A stretch of DNA of 64,000 bases from VRUE01 sp963717375. Its GTDB lineage: Bacteria; Actinomycetota; Thermoleophilia; Solirubrobacterales; 70-9. Below are positions 24,376 to 32,652 of the stretch, piece after piece; position 1 is the stretch's first letter, and the number at the start of each line of letters is the position of its first letter. The stretch is taken from assembly GCA_963717375.1 (NCBI GenBank), contig OY970329.1, forward strand, positions 992,001-1,056,000, written 5' to 3'. A program made the position numbers and the translations under genes. The notes under the pieces were generated by a model that saw only the letters and a list, made by a program, of their open reading frames with translations, made no database searches and had not been told where the DNA came from.

Positions 24376-26034
24376 GTGGTCGTAGCTCTCCTGCCCAAAG
24401 GGACCGGTGTCGATGAGCTTGCGAGGGTCCCGGGCATGGCGCCGGGATTGCTTAGCGCCGGGCTCGGGAGCGTTCCGGCTGGGCAGACGTACCTCGATGT
24501 CAGCCAGGGGAATCGGGTCTTCGATTCGCTTTACGACGAGAAGCTTCCGAGGGACATAGGTGGGGGGATTTGTGGGCCGGCTTATTCGCGGGCGGTGGTT
24601 GAACGGGCTGAATCTGCTCCTGCGGACATCGTTCCTGGGCTGCTTGCGAGCACTCTCGAAAAGGCTGGGAAGAGGTGTGAAGTGCGGAGCTTGAGCCTGC
24701 GTCAGCTGTCAGCGCTTGTGCGGGGACTGCGCGGCAACGATCTGGTTGTCGCTATTGAGCGGGCTCCTCCGGCGAAGAATCGGCAGCTGGCTGTTGGGAT
24801 CGCTGGGCGTGGGTTCGATGGGGATCTGACCTCGGACAGCACTCGGACCGATGGGTACGTGCTTTCGACCGACATTGCGCCGACGATCCTTGGGCGGCTT
24901 GGGATCGCGGTGCCTTCGGCCATGTCGGGACAGACGATTCGGGCAGAGGGGTCGGTTGATGTTGGGGCGATCGAATCGCTTGGCGATCGGATGGGGGTGA
25001 TCTCCGAGCGGCGGGGGCCGGTGATCGGAGCGTCGCTTGCGGTTTGGCTCGTCTTGCTGGGGCTTGCGCTTCTCGTTCGAGGGCGAGTCGCTCGAGTGGC
25101 GGTGAGGGTTGTTGGGCTGAGCGTCATTTACTTGCCGCTGGTCTTGCTGCTCGGCGCGGCGCTGGAGCCGAGCAAAGGAGTGGAACAGGCACTGGTGATG
25201 CTGGGGGCTCCCCTGCTTGCCGGACTTACTCTCGCTGCGCTGCACGGCTATCGGGCGATTGCCGTGGCCTCGGGGGTCGTCGTACTCGCCTATGCGATTG
25301 ATGTCGTTGCCGGATCTCCGCTCACCTCGCTTTCGCTGCTTGGCCCGAATCCCGGGCTTGGTGTGCGCTTCTACGGGATCGGCAATGAGCTGGAGGCGCT
25401 GCTCGGTGTCCTCGTCGTTGCCGGGACCGGGGCTGGGCTTGCCGGGTTCGTGCCGCGGCTCTTGCCTCAGCGCTGCGCTGGGGTGTTCCTAGCCGTCGGG
25501 CTGTTCTTCGCGCTGGTCTTTGCCGCGGGGCGCTTCGGAGCCGATGTGGGAGCCGCGATCGTGCTGCCCGTTGGCGCTGCCGTCGCGGCTGCCGCAATCG
25601 CGGCACGGAGCCGGCGCACGGCGCTGTTGGTGGTTGCCGCTCCGCTCCTGGTGCTGGCGCTGATCGCGCTCGCCGACCTCGCCTCCGGTGCGAACGCCCA
25701 CCTGACCCGGTCGGTCCTCGACGCCGGCGGCCTCGGTGACCTGGCTGACGTCGCTCAGCGGCGCCTGCAGCTCTCCGCGCACAGCTTCACCCGGCCGGTC
25801 GTGCTCATCTTCCTACCCGTGATCGCTGCGCTTGCTGTCTTCGCCGTGCTGCGGCGGGACCGCCTCGGCGCATTGCTGGAGAATTTCCCAGCAATGCGCG
25901 CCGGCCTGCTCGGAGCGCTGGCCGCGACCGTGATCGGCACGCTCGCCAACGACTCGGGTGCACTGCTGCTGGAGATCGGCGCCGCCTACCTGCTCGTCTT
26001 CGTCAGCTTTGCCTGGAGCGAGCGGGCTGGCTGA
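24376..26034 (+). CDS. polytopic membrane protein with phosphatase/sulfatase-like N-terminal part
   Basis: The 552-residue product has a soluble N-terminal ~210 residues and then about ten membrane helices. The soluble part ends with STDIAPTILGRLGIAVPSAM, a pattern typical of the C-terminal end of alkaline-phosphatase/sulfatase-superfamily domains, but metal-binding residues near the start are not obvious. GTG at 24376 is the first plausible start after the repeat element; the frame is open through the element, so an earlier start cannot be excluded. Up to about 25400 the codon use is richer in A/T third positions than in neighbours. The next gene encodes a glycosyltransferase fused to a flippase-like domain, which suggests envelope work. 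Confidence 0.65.
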   Translation: MVVALLPKGTGVDELARVPGMAPGLLSAGLGSVPAGQTYLDVSQGNRVFDSLYDEKLPRDIGGGICGPAYSRAVVERAESAPADIVPGLLASTLEKAGKRCEVRSLSLRQLSALVRGLRGNDLVVAIERAPPAKNRQLAVGIAGRGFDGDLTSDSTRTDGYVLSTDIAPTILGRLGIAVPSAMSGQTIRAEGSVDVGAIESLGDRMGVISERRGPVIGASLAVWLVLLGLALLVRGRVARVAVRVVGLSVIYLPLVLLLGAALEPSKGVEQALVMLGAPLLAGLTLAALHGYRAIAVASGVVVLAYAIDVVAGSPLTSLSLLGPNPGLGVRFYGIGNELEALLGVLVVAGTGAGLAGFVPRLLPQRCAGVFLAVGLFFALVFAAGRFGADVGAAIVLPVGAAVAAAAIAARSRRTALLVVAAPLLVLALIALADLASGANAHLTRSVLDAGGLGDLADVAQRRLQLSAHSFTRPVVLIFLPVIAALAVFAVLRRDRLGALLENFPAMRAGLLGALAATVIGTLANDSGALLLEIGAAYLLVFVSFAWSERAG

Positions 26035-26081
26035 GCCGACCTCCGGGTCCCCTCTGGGTGATCCACTACCCTTAGCGGTTC

Positions 26082-28412
26082 GTGCGGATTGCACTCGTCT
26101 CGCCATATTCCTGGACCTACCAGGGCGGCGTAAACCGGCACGTGGAGTCGCTTGCAGAGGAGTTTCTCGGCCGCGGCCATCACGTCCGTGTGCTCGCGCC
26201 CTTTGATCCCCCCGACCGGCTCAGCCGGGTGCTGCACCGTGCCGCGCCGGAGCCGCGCGAGATCCCCGACTACCTGATCCCGCTCGGACGCACGGCGGGC
26301 TTTCCCTCCAACGGCTCGATCTCCAACCTGGCGCCATTCCCAGCCGGTGGGGTAATCGCCCCGCGTCGCGAGCTCAGCAAGGGCAACTTCGACGTCGTCC
26401 ACATCCACGAGCCGGTCGTGCCGCTGGTCGGCTGGAACGCCGCGCTCGGCGCCGACGCGACCGCGGTCGGCACCTTCCACGCCTACTCGACCCAGGCTCT
26501 GCCCAACCGCATCGCCGGGGCGTTCGGCGCCCGGCGCGTCTTCAACCGGCTCTCGGCGCGGATCGCGGTCTCCGAGGCGGCCGCCTGGACCGGCCGGCGC
26601 TGGTTCGGCGGCCACTTCGAGGTGATCCCCAACGGCGTCGACGTCGCCGCCGCCCCAAAGGGTCCGAAGCCCGCGGGAGAGGAGCTGCGCGTGCTCTTCG
26701 TCGGGCGCCCCGAGGAGCGCAAGGGCCTGCCGGTCTTGCTCACAGCTTTCAGCGCCCTGATCGAGCACGTACCGAGTCGCCTCACCGTGATCGGGGCCGA
26801 GCGCGATGACGTGCTGCGCTACCTGGCGGACCCCGAGACGATGAAATCGATCGACGTCCGCGGCCGGGTCTCGGGCGAGGCGCTGCACCTCGCCCTGCAT
26901 GAGGCCGACGTGCTCTGCGCTCCCTCGCTCTCGGGAGAGAGCTTCGGCATGGTCCTGACCGAGGCCTTCGCCGCCGGCACGCCGGCAATCGCCTCCGCGA
27001 TCGCCGGCTACAGCGACGTGGTCAGCGATGGCGTCGACGGCGTGCTCGTCCCCCCCGGCGACCCACAGCGGCTGGCCGAAGAGCTGCAGCGCGCCCATCA
27101 TGAGCCCGAGCGGCTCGCGGCAATGGGGCACGCCGCCCGGCAGAGCGCCGAGCGCTACGCCTGGCCCCGCGTCGCCGATCGGGTGACGGCCGTCTACGAG
27201 CGGGCGATCGAGCTGCCAGCGCCGTCGACCAAGCTCGAGCGCGCCGCCCACTGGGCGGGAATAAGGCCGGCCGACGGCCTGCCGCCGAGCCCGGCGCAGC
27301 GGCTGCCATCGCTTGACCCGGCGCCGGCGCTGCCCGGCAAGCGCAAGCGCAAGATCGCCCGCCGGATCGGCCTGACCGCCGCCGGCGTGATCGGCATCGG
27401 GCTAACCGCACTGGCAGCCCAGAAGATCGGCGTCGACAAGGTTGTCGAAAGCATCGTCCGTTCCGACCTCACCTGGGTCCTCGTCGCCTGCGCCCTAATG
27501 GCGCTCTCGCTCTTCTTCCGCGCCGCCTCCTGGTACTGGATCGTGCGCGCTGCCCTGCCGCTGCGGCCCGTGCGGCGGCGCGACGTCACCTCGGCGACGA
27601 TGATCGGGGTCCTGATGTCGGCCACGCTGCCCGCCCGACTCGGCGAGCCGGCGCGAGCGATGTCGCTGGCGCGGCGAATCGGCCGCATGCGCGAGACCTT
27701 CCCGGTGCTGCTCGGCACCGTCGTTTCGCAGACGCTGCTCAACCTCCTCGCCCTCGCCCTGCTCGGCGTGATCATCGTCTCCAGCACCGACCTCTTCCAC
27801 TCCGGCACCCAGAAGCTCTTCGTCTTCAGCTTCCTGCCGCTGCTCCTGCTCGTCGTCGTTCTGCTCGGCCCGCCGCTGATGCGGCGCAACGGCAACGGCC
27901 GCCTGGCGCGGCTCGGTACCGCCCTGCACGGGGCGCTGCTGCAAGTGCGAGCGGGGCTGAAAGTCTTCCGCAACCCGCGCCGCGGCCTGGCCGCGACCGC
28001 CGCACAGCTAACTGCCTGGGCGATCCAGCTCGCCGCCTGCTGGGCGTTGCTCGCCGCTCTCGGACTGAGTGACCAGGCCGGCATCGGTGCCGCCGCGGCC
28101 GTCCTCTTCGCCGTCAACGTGACCGCGGTCGTGCCCGCCACGCCCTCGAACATCGGGGTCTTCCAGCTCGCCGTGATCAGTGTCCTGCACACCGGCTTCG
28201 GCGTCAGCACGGCGGACGCGCTTGCCTACGGAGTCATCCTGCAGGCGGTCGAGATCGCCACCGCCGTCGGCCTCGGCCTGCCGGCGCTGGTCCGCGAAGG
28301 GCTGACCTGGAGCGACCTGCGGGTGCAGGCGCTCTCCAGCACCCCGGTGCGGCTGAAGCCGGAGCCGGCCCCGCGCGAGTCCGTTGAATCGCGCCAAGGC
28401 GTCCGCGCCTGA
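26082..28412 (+). CDS. GT4 glycosyltransferase fused to LPG-synthase/UPF0104-type membrane domain
   Basis: The 776-residue product joins two domains. Residues 1 to about 375 are a GT-B glycosyltransferase like PimA: MRIALVSPYSWTYQGGVNRH, FDVVHIHEPVVP, FVGRPEERKGLPVLL and the donor site SLSGESFGMVLTEAFAAGTP. A basic linker (KRKRKIARR) leads to about eight membrane helices (residues 425-745) of the lysylphosphatidylglycerol synthase membrane-domain family, with NVTAVVPATPSNIGVFQ. The first half should glycosylate a lipid at the inner face; the second may move the lipid. GTG at 26082 is the start. Fusion of the two is unusual. Confidence 0.85.
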   Translation: MRIALVSPYSWTYQGGVNRHVESLAEEFLGRGHHVRVLAPFDPPDRLSRVLHRAAPEPREIPDYLIPLGRTAGFPSNGSISNLAPFPAGGVIAPRRELSKGNFDVVHIHEPVVPLVGWNAALGADATAVGTFHAYSTQALPNRIAGAFGARRVFNRLSARIAVSEAAAWTGRRWFGGHFEVIPNGVDVAAAPKGPKPAGEELRVLFVGRPEERKGLPVLLTAFSALIEHVPSRLTVIGAERDDVLRYLADPETMKSIDVRGRVSGEALHLALHEADVLCAPSLSGESFGMVLTEAFAAGTPAIASAIAGYSDVVSDGVDGVLVPPGDPQRLAEELQRAHHEPERLAAMGHAARQSAERYAWPRVADRVTAVYERAIELPAPSTKLERAAHWAGIRPADGLPPSPAQRLPSLDPAPALPGKRKRKIARRIGLTAAGVIGIGLTALAAQKIGVDKVVESIVRSDLTWVLVACALMALSLFFRAASWYWIVRAALPLRPVRRRDVTSATMIGVLMSATLPARLGEPARAMSLARRIGRMRETFPVLLGTVVSQTLLNLLALALLGVIIVSSTDLFHSGTQKLFVFSFLPLLLLVVVLLGPPLMRRNGNGRLARLGTALHGALLQVRAGLKVFRNPRRGLAATAAQLTAWAIQLAACWALLAALGLSDQAGIGAAAAVLFAVNVTAVVPATPSNIGVFQLAVISVLHTGFGVSTADALAYGVILQAVEIATAVGLGLPALVREGLTWSDLRVQALSSTPVRLKPEPAPRESVESRQGVRA

Positions 28413-28543
28413 CTCACTCTTCCCTAGCTCACGCCGAGGCATGCCCGCTGCCCGAGCCGAAAATTTAGACAAGATCTCCCGACTAATCAGTTAGCCTAAG
28501 GGCTCAAACGGGGAAGCCCGTAAGCCACCAGGAGAGGGAGCCC

Positions 28544-29176
28544 ATGAGGTATCTCAAGTTACTGGGAGCGGTAGCAGCGGGGCTGCTCGCCGTACTCGCC
28601 GTTGCCGGAGCTGGCTCAGCGTCCGCAACGGTCCTTTGCAAAGAAGCAACGTCGCCGTGTCCCGCGGGAAAGCGGTACGAAAAAGGGACTGAAGTCGCGG
28701 CGGTCGGCAGTAGCACTCTGGAATCGGCCTTCGCCACCGTCAAATGCAGTACGGCCGACATCATGATCAAGACCAAGGCTGAATCCGGTAAACCACTTCT
28801 CGCGGAAGTCAATACGGCTGAATGGGAAGGCTGCAAAGACCAGAGCGGCAACTCGTGCACAGTGAAAGCGACTGGAATCGCCTGGAAAGCAAGTCTCGAA
28901 TGGACAGGTGGCTCGAAAGCCAAACTGGTTATCGAAAATTCCGGATTGGAATTCACCTGCGGAAAAGAAACCTGCAAATACGGCACAGCCACGCAGATAG
29001 GAACCTTCCTTGGTGCTGAAGTGTTCAAACTCGAATTCGGCACCACCGCGCTCGAACGGAAAGTCGGCAGCGGCGCAGCGTGTTCCACCACAGTCAAAGT
29101 GCCCGCCTTACTCATGAACGGCGCCGAAGCCTACTACGGCCCCCCCAGCCCTACGGCGGTATTTCCAGTCGAATAG
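28544..29176 (+). CDS. secreted cysteine-rich protein of unknown function
   Basis: The 210-residue product has a clear signal peptide (MRYLKLLGAVAAGLLAVLAV) with likely cleavage after ASA. The mature part is beta-rich in appearance with about eight cysteines (LCKEATSPC, VKCS, EGCKD, SCTV, FTCGKETCK, AACS), which suggests disulfides. AGGAGAGGG precedes the ATG. The gene is clearly richer in A and T than its neighbours, with many GAA/AAA/AAT codons, which fits a transferred or fast-evolving surface gene. I recall similar secreted families being multi-copy in Solirubrobacterales, but cannot confirm it here. Confidence 0.72.
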   Translation: MRYLKLLGAVAAGLLAVLAVAGAGSASATVLCKEATSPCPAGKRYEKGTEVAAVGSSTLESAFATVKCSTADIMIKTKAESGKPLLAEVNTAEWEGCKDQSGNSCTVKATGIAWKASLEWTGGSKAKLVIENSGLEFTCGKETCKYGTATQIGTFLGAEVFKLEFGTTALERKVGSGAACSTTVKVPALLMNGAEAYYGPPSPTAVFPVE

Positions 29177-29182
29177 CTGAAG

Positions 29183-29225
29183 GCGTGGGACGTGGCACCT
29201 GCTGCCGGGTGGCCACGTCTCACGC
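29183..29225. terminator. terminator-like hairpin between convergent genes
   Basis: A 14-bp stem with one wobble pairs GCGTGGGACGTGGC (29183-29196) with GCCACGTCTCACGC (29212-29225). It lies between the secreted-protein gene and the convergent degV gene and can serve both. Confidence 0.6.
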
Positions 29226-29249
29226 GCTGGGTATCGAAGATGTCTGCGC

Positions 29250-30125
29250 CTAGCTGAGCACGGACTTCGAGACGCTGCCGATGCCGAGCAGGCCGGGGCC
29301 GACGTGAGCGCCGAGCACGGCGCCGATCTCGGAGACGAAGACCGGCTCGCAACCAAAGATTTCGCGGCCGTCGTCGACCAGCCCGGCCGCGGTCTCCTCG
29401 TCCTGAATGTGCTGGACGACCCAGCCGTCATAGCCCGACTCATGGTGCTGGCGGGCGTAGTCGCGCAGGCGCTCTATCGAGCGGGCCCTGGTGCGCACGC
29501 GCTCGACCGGGGTGATCTCCTCCTCGAGCGTGAGGATTGGCTTGATCTTCAGCGCCGAGCCGATCCAGGCACGGGCGCCGCCGATGCGGCCGCCGCGGCG
29601 AAGGTACTCGAGCGTGTCGATCGCGAACCACATCTTCAACTCCTGGCGCGCCTGCTCGGCGCGCGCTAGCACCGCCTCGGCATCGCCTTCAGCGGCAGCG
29701 GCGGCGGAGGCAGCGAGCACCGAGAGGCCCATCCCACCGGCGGCCGAGCGCGAATCGAAGACGTGGATGCGCTCTCCCCCTTTGCCGTCGGCGATCAGTC
29801 TCTCGCGAGCCTGGCCCGCCGCCTCCCAGGTCCCGGAGATGCCGGCGGAAATGTGGATCGAGACGATTTCGCGGCCTTCGTCAAGCAGCGGTTCGTAAAC
29901 CGCGAGGAAGTCGCCAATCGACGGCTGCGAGGTCGTAGCCCCGCTTTCCGAAGCACGCAGGCGCTCGTAGAAGCCGGCGTAGTCCGATACTTCGGACTCG
30001 CGCTCCTGGTGACCGTCGACCGCTACGTAAAGACTGATCGTTTTGACCCCACGCGCGGCGAGCATCTCGCTCGGCAGGTAGGCCGTGGTGTCGCAAACGA
30101 CCGCAGTTTGGGTTGGAGAACTCAA
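29250..30125 (-). CDS. DegV family fatty-acid-binding protein
   Basis: The 291-residue product is a DegV/FakB-like protein. It shows VVCDTTAYLPSEML at the start, ATTSQPSIGDFLAVYE (the TSQPS motif), VSIHISAGISGTWEAA, VFDSRSAAGGMGL and YLRRGGRIGGARAW, all typical of fatty-acid-binding DegV domains. FakB proteins present fatty acids to the kinase FakA; no FakA is in this window. The start is TTG at 30125. It is divergent from the Fe-S carrier gene 60 nt away. Confidence 0.9.
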   Translation of the reverse strand: MSSPTQTAVVCDTTAYLPSEMLAARGVKTISLYVAVDGHQERESEVSDYAGFYERLRASESGATTSQPSIGDFLAVYEPLLDEGREIVSIHISAGISGTWEAAGQARERLIADGKGGERIHVFDSRSAAGGMGLSVLAASAAAAAEGDAEAVLARAEQARQELKMWFAIDTLEYLRRGGRIGGARAWIGSALKIKPILTLEEEITPVERVRTRARSIERLRDYARQHHESGYDGWVVQHIQDEETAAGLVDDGREIFGCEPVFVSEIGAVLGAHVGPGLLGIGSVSKSVLS

Positions 30126-30184
30126 GCAAGCCGATTCTGGCAGACGGCAGGGGGTCCGGCGGACCTGTCGCTACACTTTGTGAA

Positions 30185-30562
30185 GTGACTGACGAGACTC
30201 AGACCGCGATCTCCCTCACCGACAAGGCTGCCGGCAAGATTGCCGAGCTGCTCGGTTCCCAGGAGGACGCCGGTGGACAGGCGCTCCGCGTCGCCGTCCG
30301 CGGCGGAGGTTGCTCCGGCTTCCAGTACGCGCTCGCCTTCGACCAGGCCAAGGACGACGACCACATCTTCCAGGTCGACGGCGTCTCCGTCGTCGTCGAC
30401 AAGGTCAGCATGCAGTTCGTCTTCGGTTCTGAGGTCGACTACGTCGAAGGCCTGCAAGGCGCGGGCTTCCAGGTCAACAACCCCAACGTGGTTGCGGCCT
30501 GCGGCTGCGGCTCCTCTTTCCAAGTGAAGGAAGAGGACGCGGCAGAGACAGCGGCTGTCTAG
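30185..30562 (+). CDS. A-type Fe-S carrier protein (IscA/ErpA/HesB family)
   Basis: The 125-residue product has the three conserved cysteines of A-type carriers: RGGGCSGFQYAL and AACGCGSSF. These bind an iron-sulfur cluster for delivery to target enzymes. GTG at 30185 is chosen; the in-frame codons upstream overlap the divergent degV start. The gene ends 3 nt before the stop of the convergent glutaredoxin gene, placing it next to two other Fe-S trafficking proteins. Confidence 0.93.
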   Translation: MTDETQTAISLTDKAAGKIAELLGSQEDAGGQALRVAVRGGGCSGFQYALAFDQAKDDDHIFQVDGVSVVVDKVSMQFVFGSEVDYVEGLQGAGFQVNNPNVVAACGCGSSFQVKEEDAAETAAV

Positions 30563-30565
30563 CCG

Positions 30566-30964
30566 CTATTCGATTTGAAGAGGAGGCGACTGCGCCGGTG
30601 GCGCGGCGGCCGATGCTGCCGCGGGAGCAGGAGCGGCCTCGGGCTGCTCGACTCCGAGTGCCTCGGCCAACTCGCCGGAGTCAAACATCTCCTCGACAAT
30701 GTCGGCGCCGCCGAGCAGCTCTCCGTTGACGTAGAGCTGAGGGAAGGTCTGCCAGTCGGAGATCTCAGTCGTGACTTCGCGCAGCGGCTGCAGCGCCGGC
30801 AAGACGTCGATCGCGCCGTACTCGACGTCGAGCGAGTCGAGCACCTGGACGACCCGCATCGAGAAGCCGCAGCGCGGCATTTCGGGCGTGCCCTTCATGA
30901 AGAGCAGCACCGGGTTGGCGGCGATCAGCTCCTCGACCTTCTGTTTCAGTTCGGCGTCGGCCAT
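30566..30964 (-). CDS. monothiol CGFS-type glutaredoxin
   Basis: The 132-residue product has the monothiol active site in RCGFSMRVV, preceded by LFMKGTPEMP, and the glutathione-binding segments WQTFPQLYVNGELLGGADI. Such proteins carry [2Fe-2S] clusters as homodimers or with BolA. The C-terminal ~25 residues are an Ala/Pro-rich tail not seen in E. coli GrxD. The ATG at 30964 is chosen; a GTG two codons upstream is an alternative. It lies 13 nt after bolA on the same strand. Confidence 0.92.
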   Translation of the reverse strand: MADAELKQKVEELIAANPVLLFMKGTPEMPRCGFSMRVVQVLDSLDVEYGAIDVLPALQPLREVTTEISDWQTFPQLYVNGELLGGADIVEEMFDSGELAEALGVEQPEAAPAPAAASAAAPPAQSPPLQIE

Positions 30965-30977
30965 TGGCACAGAGTAG

Positions 30978-31211
30978 CTATCCGGGCACCTGGGTCTTCA
31001 GCGACAGGGCGTGGATCGCGCCGTCGTCGAAGCGCTCCTTGACCGCGGCCTTGACCATGCGGTGCTGATCCAGGCGGGAGAGGCCCTCGAACTGAGGCGC
31101 GGACACGGTCGCCTGCAGGTGATCGCCGCTGCCGGTTTCGTCGGCGACCTCGGCGACGGCGCCGGGCAGCGCCGCCTCGATCATCTGCTTGATCTCCGCC
31201 AGGTCTGCCAC
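30978..31211 (-). CDS. bolA: BolA family protein
   Basis: The 77-residue product is a short BolA protein: IKQMIEAALPGAVAEVAD, DHLQATVSAPQFEGLSRL and the family's DQHRMVKAA, with the conserved His that ligates the shared cluster with glutaredoxin. The start is GTG at 31211. Pairing with the CGFS glutaredoxin downstream strongly suggests a BolA-Grx cluster complex for Fe-S repair or delivery. Confidence 0.9.
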   Translation of the reverse strand: MADLAEIKQMIEAALPGAVAEVADETGSGDHLQATVSAPQFEGLSRLDQHRMVKAAVKERFDDGAIHALSLKTQVPG

Positions 31212-31213
31212 GG

Positions 31214-31465
31214 CTAGCGGCGACGGCGCAGCATCATCAGGCCGCCAATGGCGAAGCCGGCGATCGCGGCCCCCGCGATCAGCTGCGAGCGATGCTCGTA
31301 CGCCTGGCGGCGCCAGTCGGTCAGTTCGGTGACGCGCCCGCGCAGAATCTCGACCGAGCTGCCGAGATCGCGCCGCTGGAGGTCGATATCGCGGCGGATC
31401 TGGGCCGCCGAGCGACCGGGCATGCCGGTGGTCGGCTGATGCGAGGGCTCGGGGTGGGTGCTCAT
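31214..31465 (-). CDS. DUF3618 small membrane protein
   Basis: The 83-residue product has the DUF3618 pattern: SAAQIRRDIDLQRRDLGSSV followed by a helix with TDWRRQAYEHR, and one C-terminal membrane helix (LIAGAAIAGFAIGGLMML) ending in four arginines. The family is common in Actinobacteria next to Holin-X and DUF4235 genes. Role is unknown; envelope stress is often suggested. The ATG overlaps the upstream stop as ATGA. Confidence 0.8.
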   Translation of the reverse strand: MSTHPEPSHQPTTGMPGRSAAQIRRDIDLQRRDLGSSVEILRGRVTELTDWRRQAYEHRSQLIAGAAIAGFAIGGLMMLRRRR

Positions 31466-31899
31466 TCCTTGCCCGCCTTTGCTCCTGATTCCAAGGTTTC
31501 CTTAGTCAGCTTCGCCTCTGCGATCGCCTGCTCGGGCATCGGCGGCGCTCCCGCTTGAACCGATCGGTAAGCGAAGAATCCGGCCCCGGCGGCGACCAGG
31601 AGGAACAGCGCCGCCTCGACGAAGAAGCCGGGCCAGGCATTGCCGTCGAAGACCTCTTCGGCAAGCAGCCAGGCGACGCCCTCCATGATCAGGATCAGCG
31701 CCAGGAAGGCGAAGGTGCCGGCGGCGAGGCCGACGACCGAGCCGCGCAGGATCTTGCCGACTTTCTCGGTGATCTCAGTCTTCGCGAGTTCGATCTCCTC
31801 GCGGACCAGCGACGAGCTCTTCTCTGCGACGTCGAAGACGAGCTCGCTGACCGAGCGATCGTCGGGGCGCGGCGGCGGTGTGCCAGTCCCGTCAGGCAC
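31462..31899 (-). CDS. Holin-X / phage-holin-family (PF07332-like) membrane protein
   Basis: The 145-residue product has the family's amphipathic segment SSLVREEIELAKTEITEKV and two hydrophobic helices (SVVGLAAGTFAFLALILIME and FFVEAALFLLVAAGAGFFAY). The family name comes from weak similarity to holins; there is no sign of a phage here. The start is GTG at 31899, 2 nt after the DUF4235 stop. It groups with DUF3618 and DUF4235, a conserved actinobacterial trio. Confidence 0.8.
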   Translation of the reverse strand: MPDGTGTPPPRPDDRSVSELVFDVAEKSSSLVREEIELAKTEITEKVGKILRGSVVGLAAGTFAFLALILIMEGVAWLLAEEVFDGNAWPGFFVEAALFLLVAAGAGFFAYRSVQAGAPPMPEQAIAEAKLTKETLESGAKAGKE

Positions 31900-31900
31900 G

Positions 31901-32035
31901 CTACTCGGGCGGGTCCTCGTCGAAGACGCGCTTCCAAATCAAAGCGGCGATGCGAGTGGCCGCGATGCTGGCCAGGGCGCTGCTGGCCGCAAGCACGCCG
32001 CTCCACGCGAGTCGTTTGACGATCTCGTTGTCCAT
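31901..32035 (-). CDS. DUF4235-like small membrane protein
   Basis: A short ORF of 44 residues begins at the ATG at 32035: MDNEIVKRLAWSGVLAASSA, then a hydrophobic ALASIAATRIAALIW and the tail KRVFDEDPPE. This fits the DUF4235 pattern of a single membrane segment followed by W-K/R and an acidic-proline end. It fills the gap between the TetR gene and the Holin-X gene exactly, with spacings of 14 and 1 nt. Confidence 0.7.
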   Translation of the reverse strand: MDNEIVKRLAWSGVLAASSALASIAATRIAALIWKRVFDEDPPE

Positions 32036-32049
32036 GGCTCCGACCTTAC

Positions 32050-32652
32050 CTATCGTGGCTCGATGCCGTCGCAGATAGTCGCCACCAGCAAGGACTTTGC
32101 CTGATCGAAGTCGGTGTCGGAGGCCGGGATCACCTCGAAGATCCAGCCGGAAAGCAGCTGCTCGATCGCCCCGTAGAAGGACATCGAGGCGAAGGTGGGA
32201 TCGATGTCGCGGCGGAACACGCCCGCCTCCTGGCCGTCGGCGACGATCTTGGCGATCGAGTCATAGGCCCGGCGGATCTCCGGCAGATGGGTGCGGCCGA
32301 AGGAGTTCGCCGCCCGGGTCACCTCGACGATGATCACCTTCATCAGCTCCGGGTCGTGGCGGTAGGAGTCGACGATGAAGCCGGCCACCGCTTCGAGCTT
32401 GGCCCGCGGCGAGGCGCCTTCACGATCGGACTCCTCGATCGCGCTGAGCAGCAGCGACCAGCGCTCGCTGAAGAGCTCGTTGAGCACCTCGTCCTTGGAG
32501 CTGAAGTAGTGGTAGACGAGGCCGTAGGCGACGCCCGCCTCGTCGGCGATGTCGGAGACACGGGTCGAGTGGAAGCCCTGGCGAGCGAAGACGCGAATCG
32601 CTGCGTCGAGGATCTGGCGGCGCTTGTCGATCGGCGGGGCTTTGGAGGCCAT
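32050..32652 (-). CDS. TetR family transcriptional regulator
   Basis: The 200-residue product has the TetR DNA-binding unit: RRQILDAAIRVFARQGFHST then VSDIADEAGVAYGLVYHYFSSKDEVLNELF. The C-terminal ligand domain contains FYGAIEQLLSGWIFEV, as in fatty-acid-responsive FadR-like members. Its ATG overlaps the nitrilase stop by 1 nt (TGATG), so it is the second gene of that operon. A TetR-type palindrome at 33520 precedes the operon, so it may regulate itself and the related sites at 14444 and 54354. Confidence 0.92.
   Translation of the reverse strand: MASKAPPIDKRRQILDAAIRVFARQGFHSTRVSDIADEAGVAYGLVYHYFSSKDEVLNELFSERWSLLLSAIEESDREGASPRAKLEAVAGFIVDSYRHDPELMKVIIVEVTRAANSFGRTHLPEIRRAYDSIAKIVADGQEAGVFRRDIDPTFASMSFYGAIEQLLSGWIFEVIPASDTDFDQAKSLLVATICDGIEPR

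Noticed and set aside
31462..31899. phage remnant suggested by the holin-like gene
   Set aside because: The family is a chromosomal actinobacterial membrane protein; no other phage gene is nearby.
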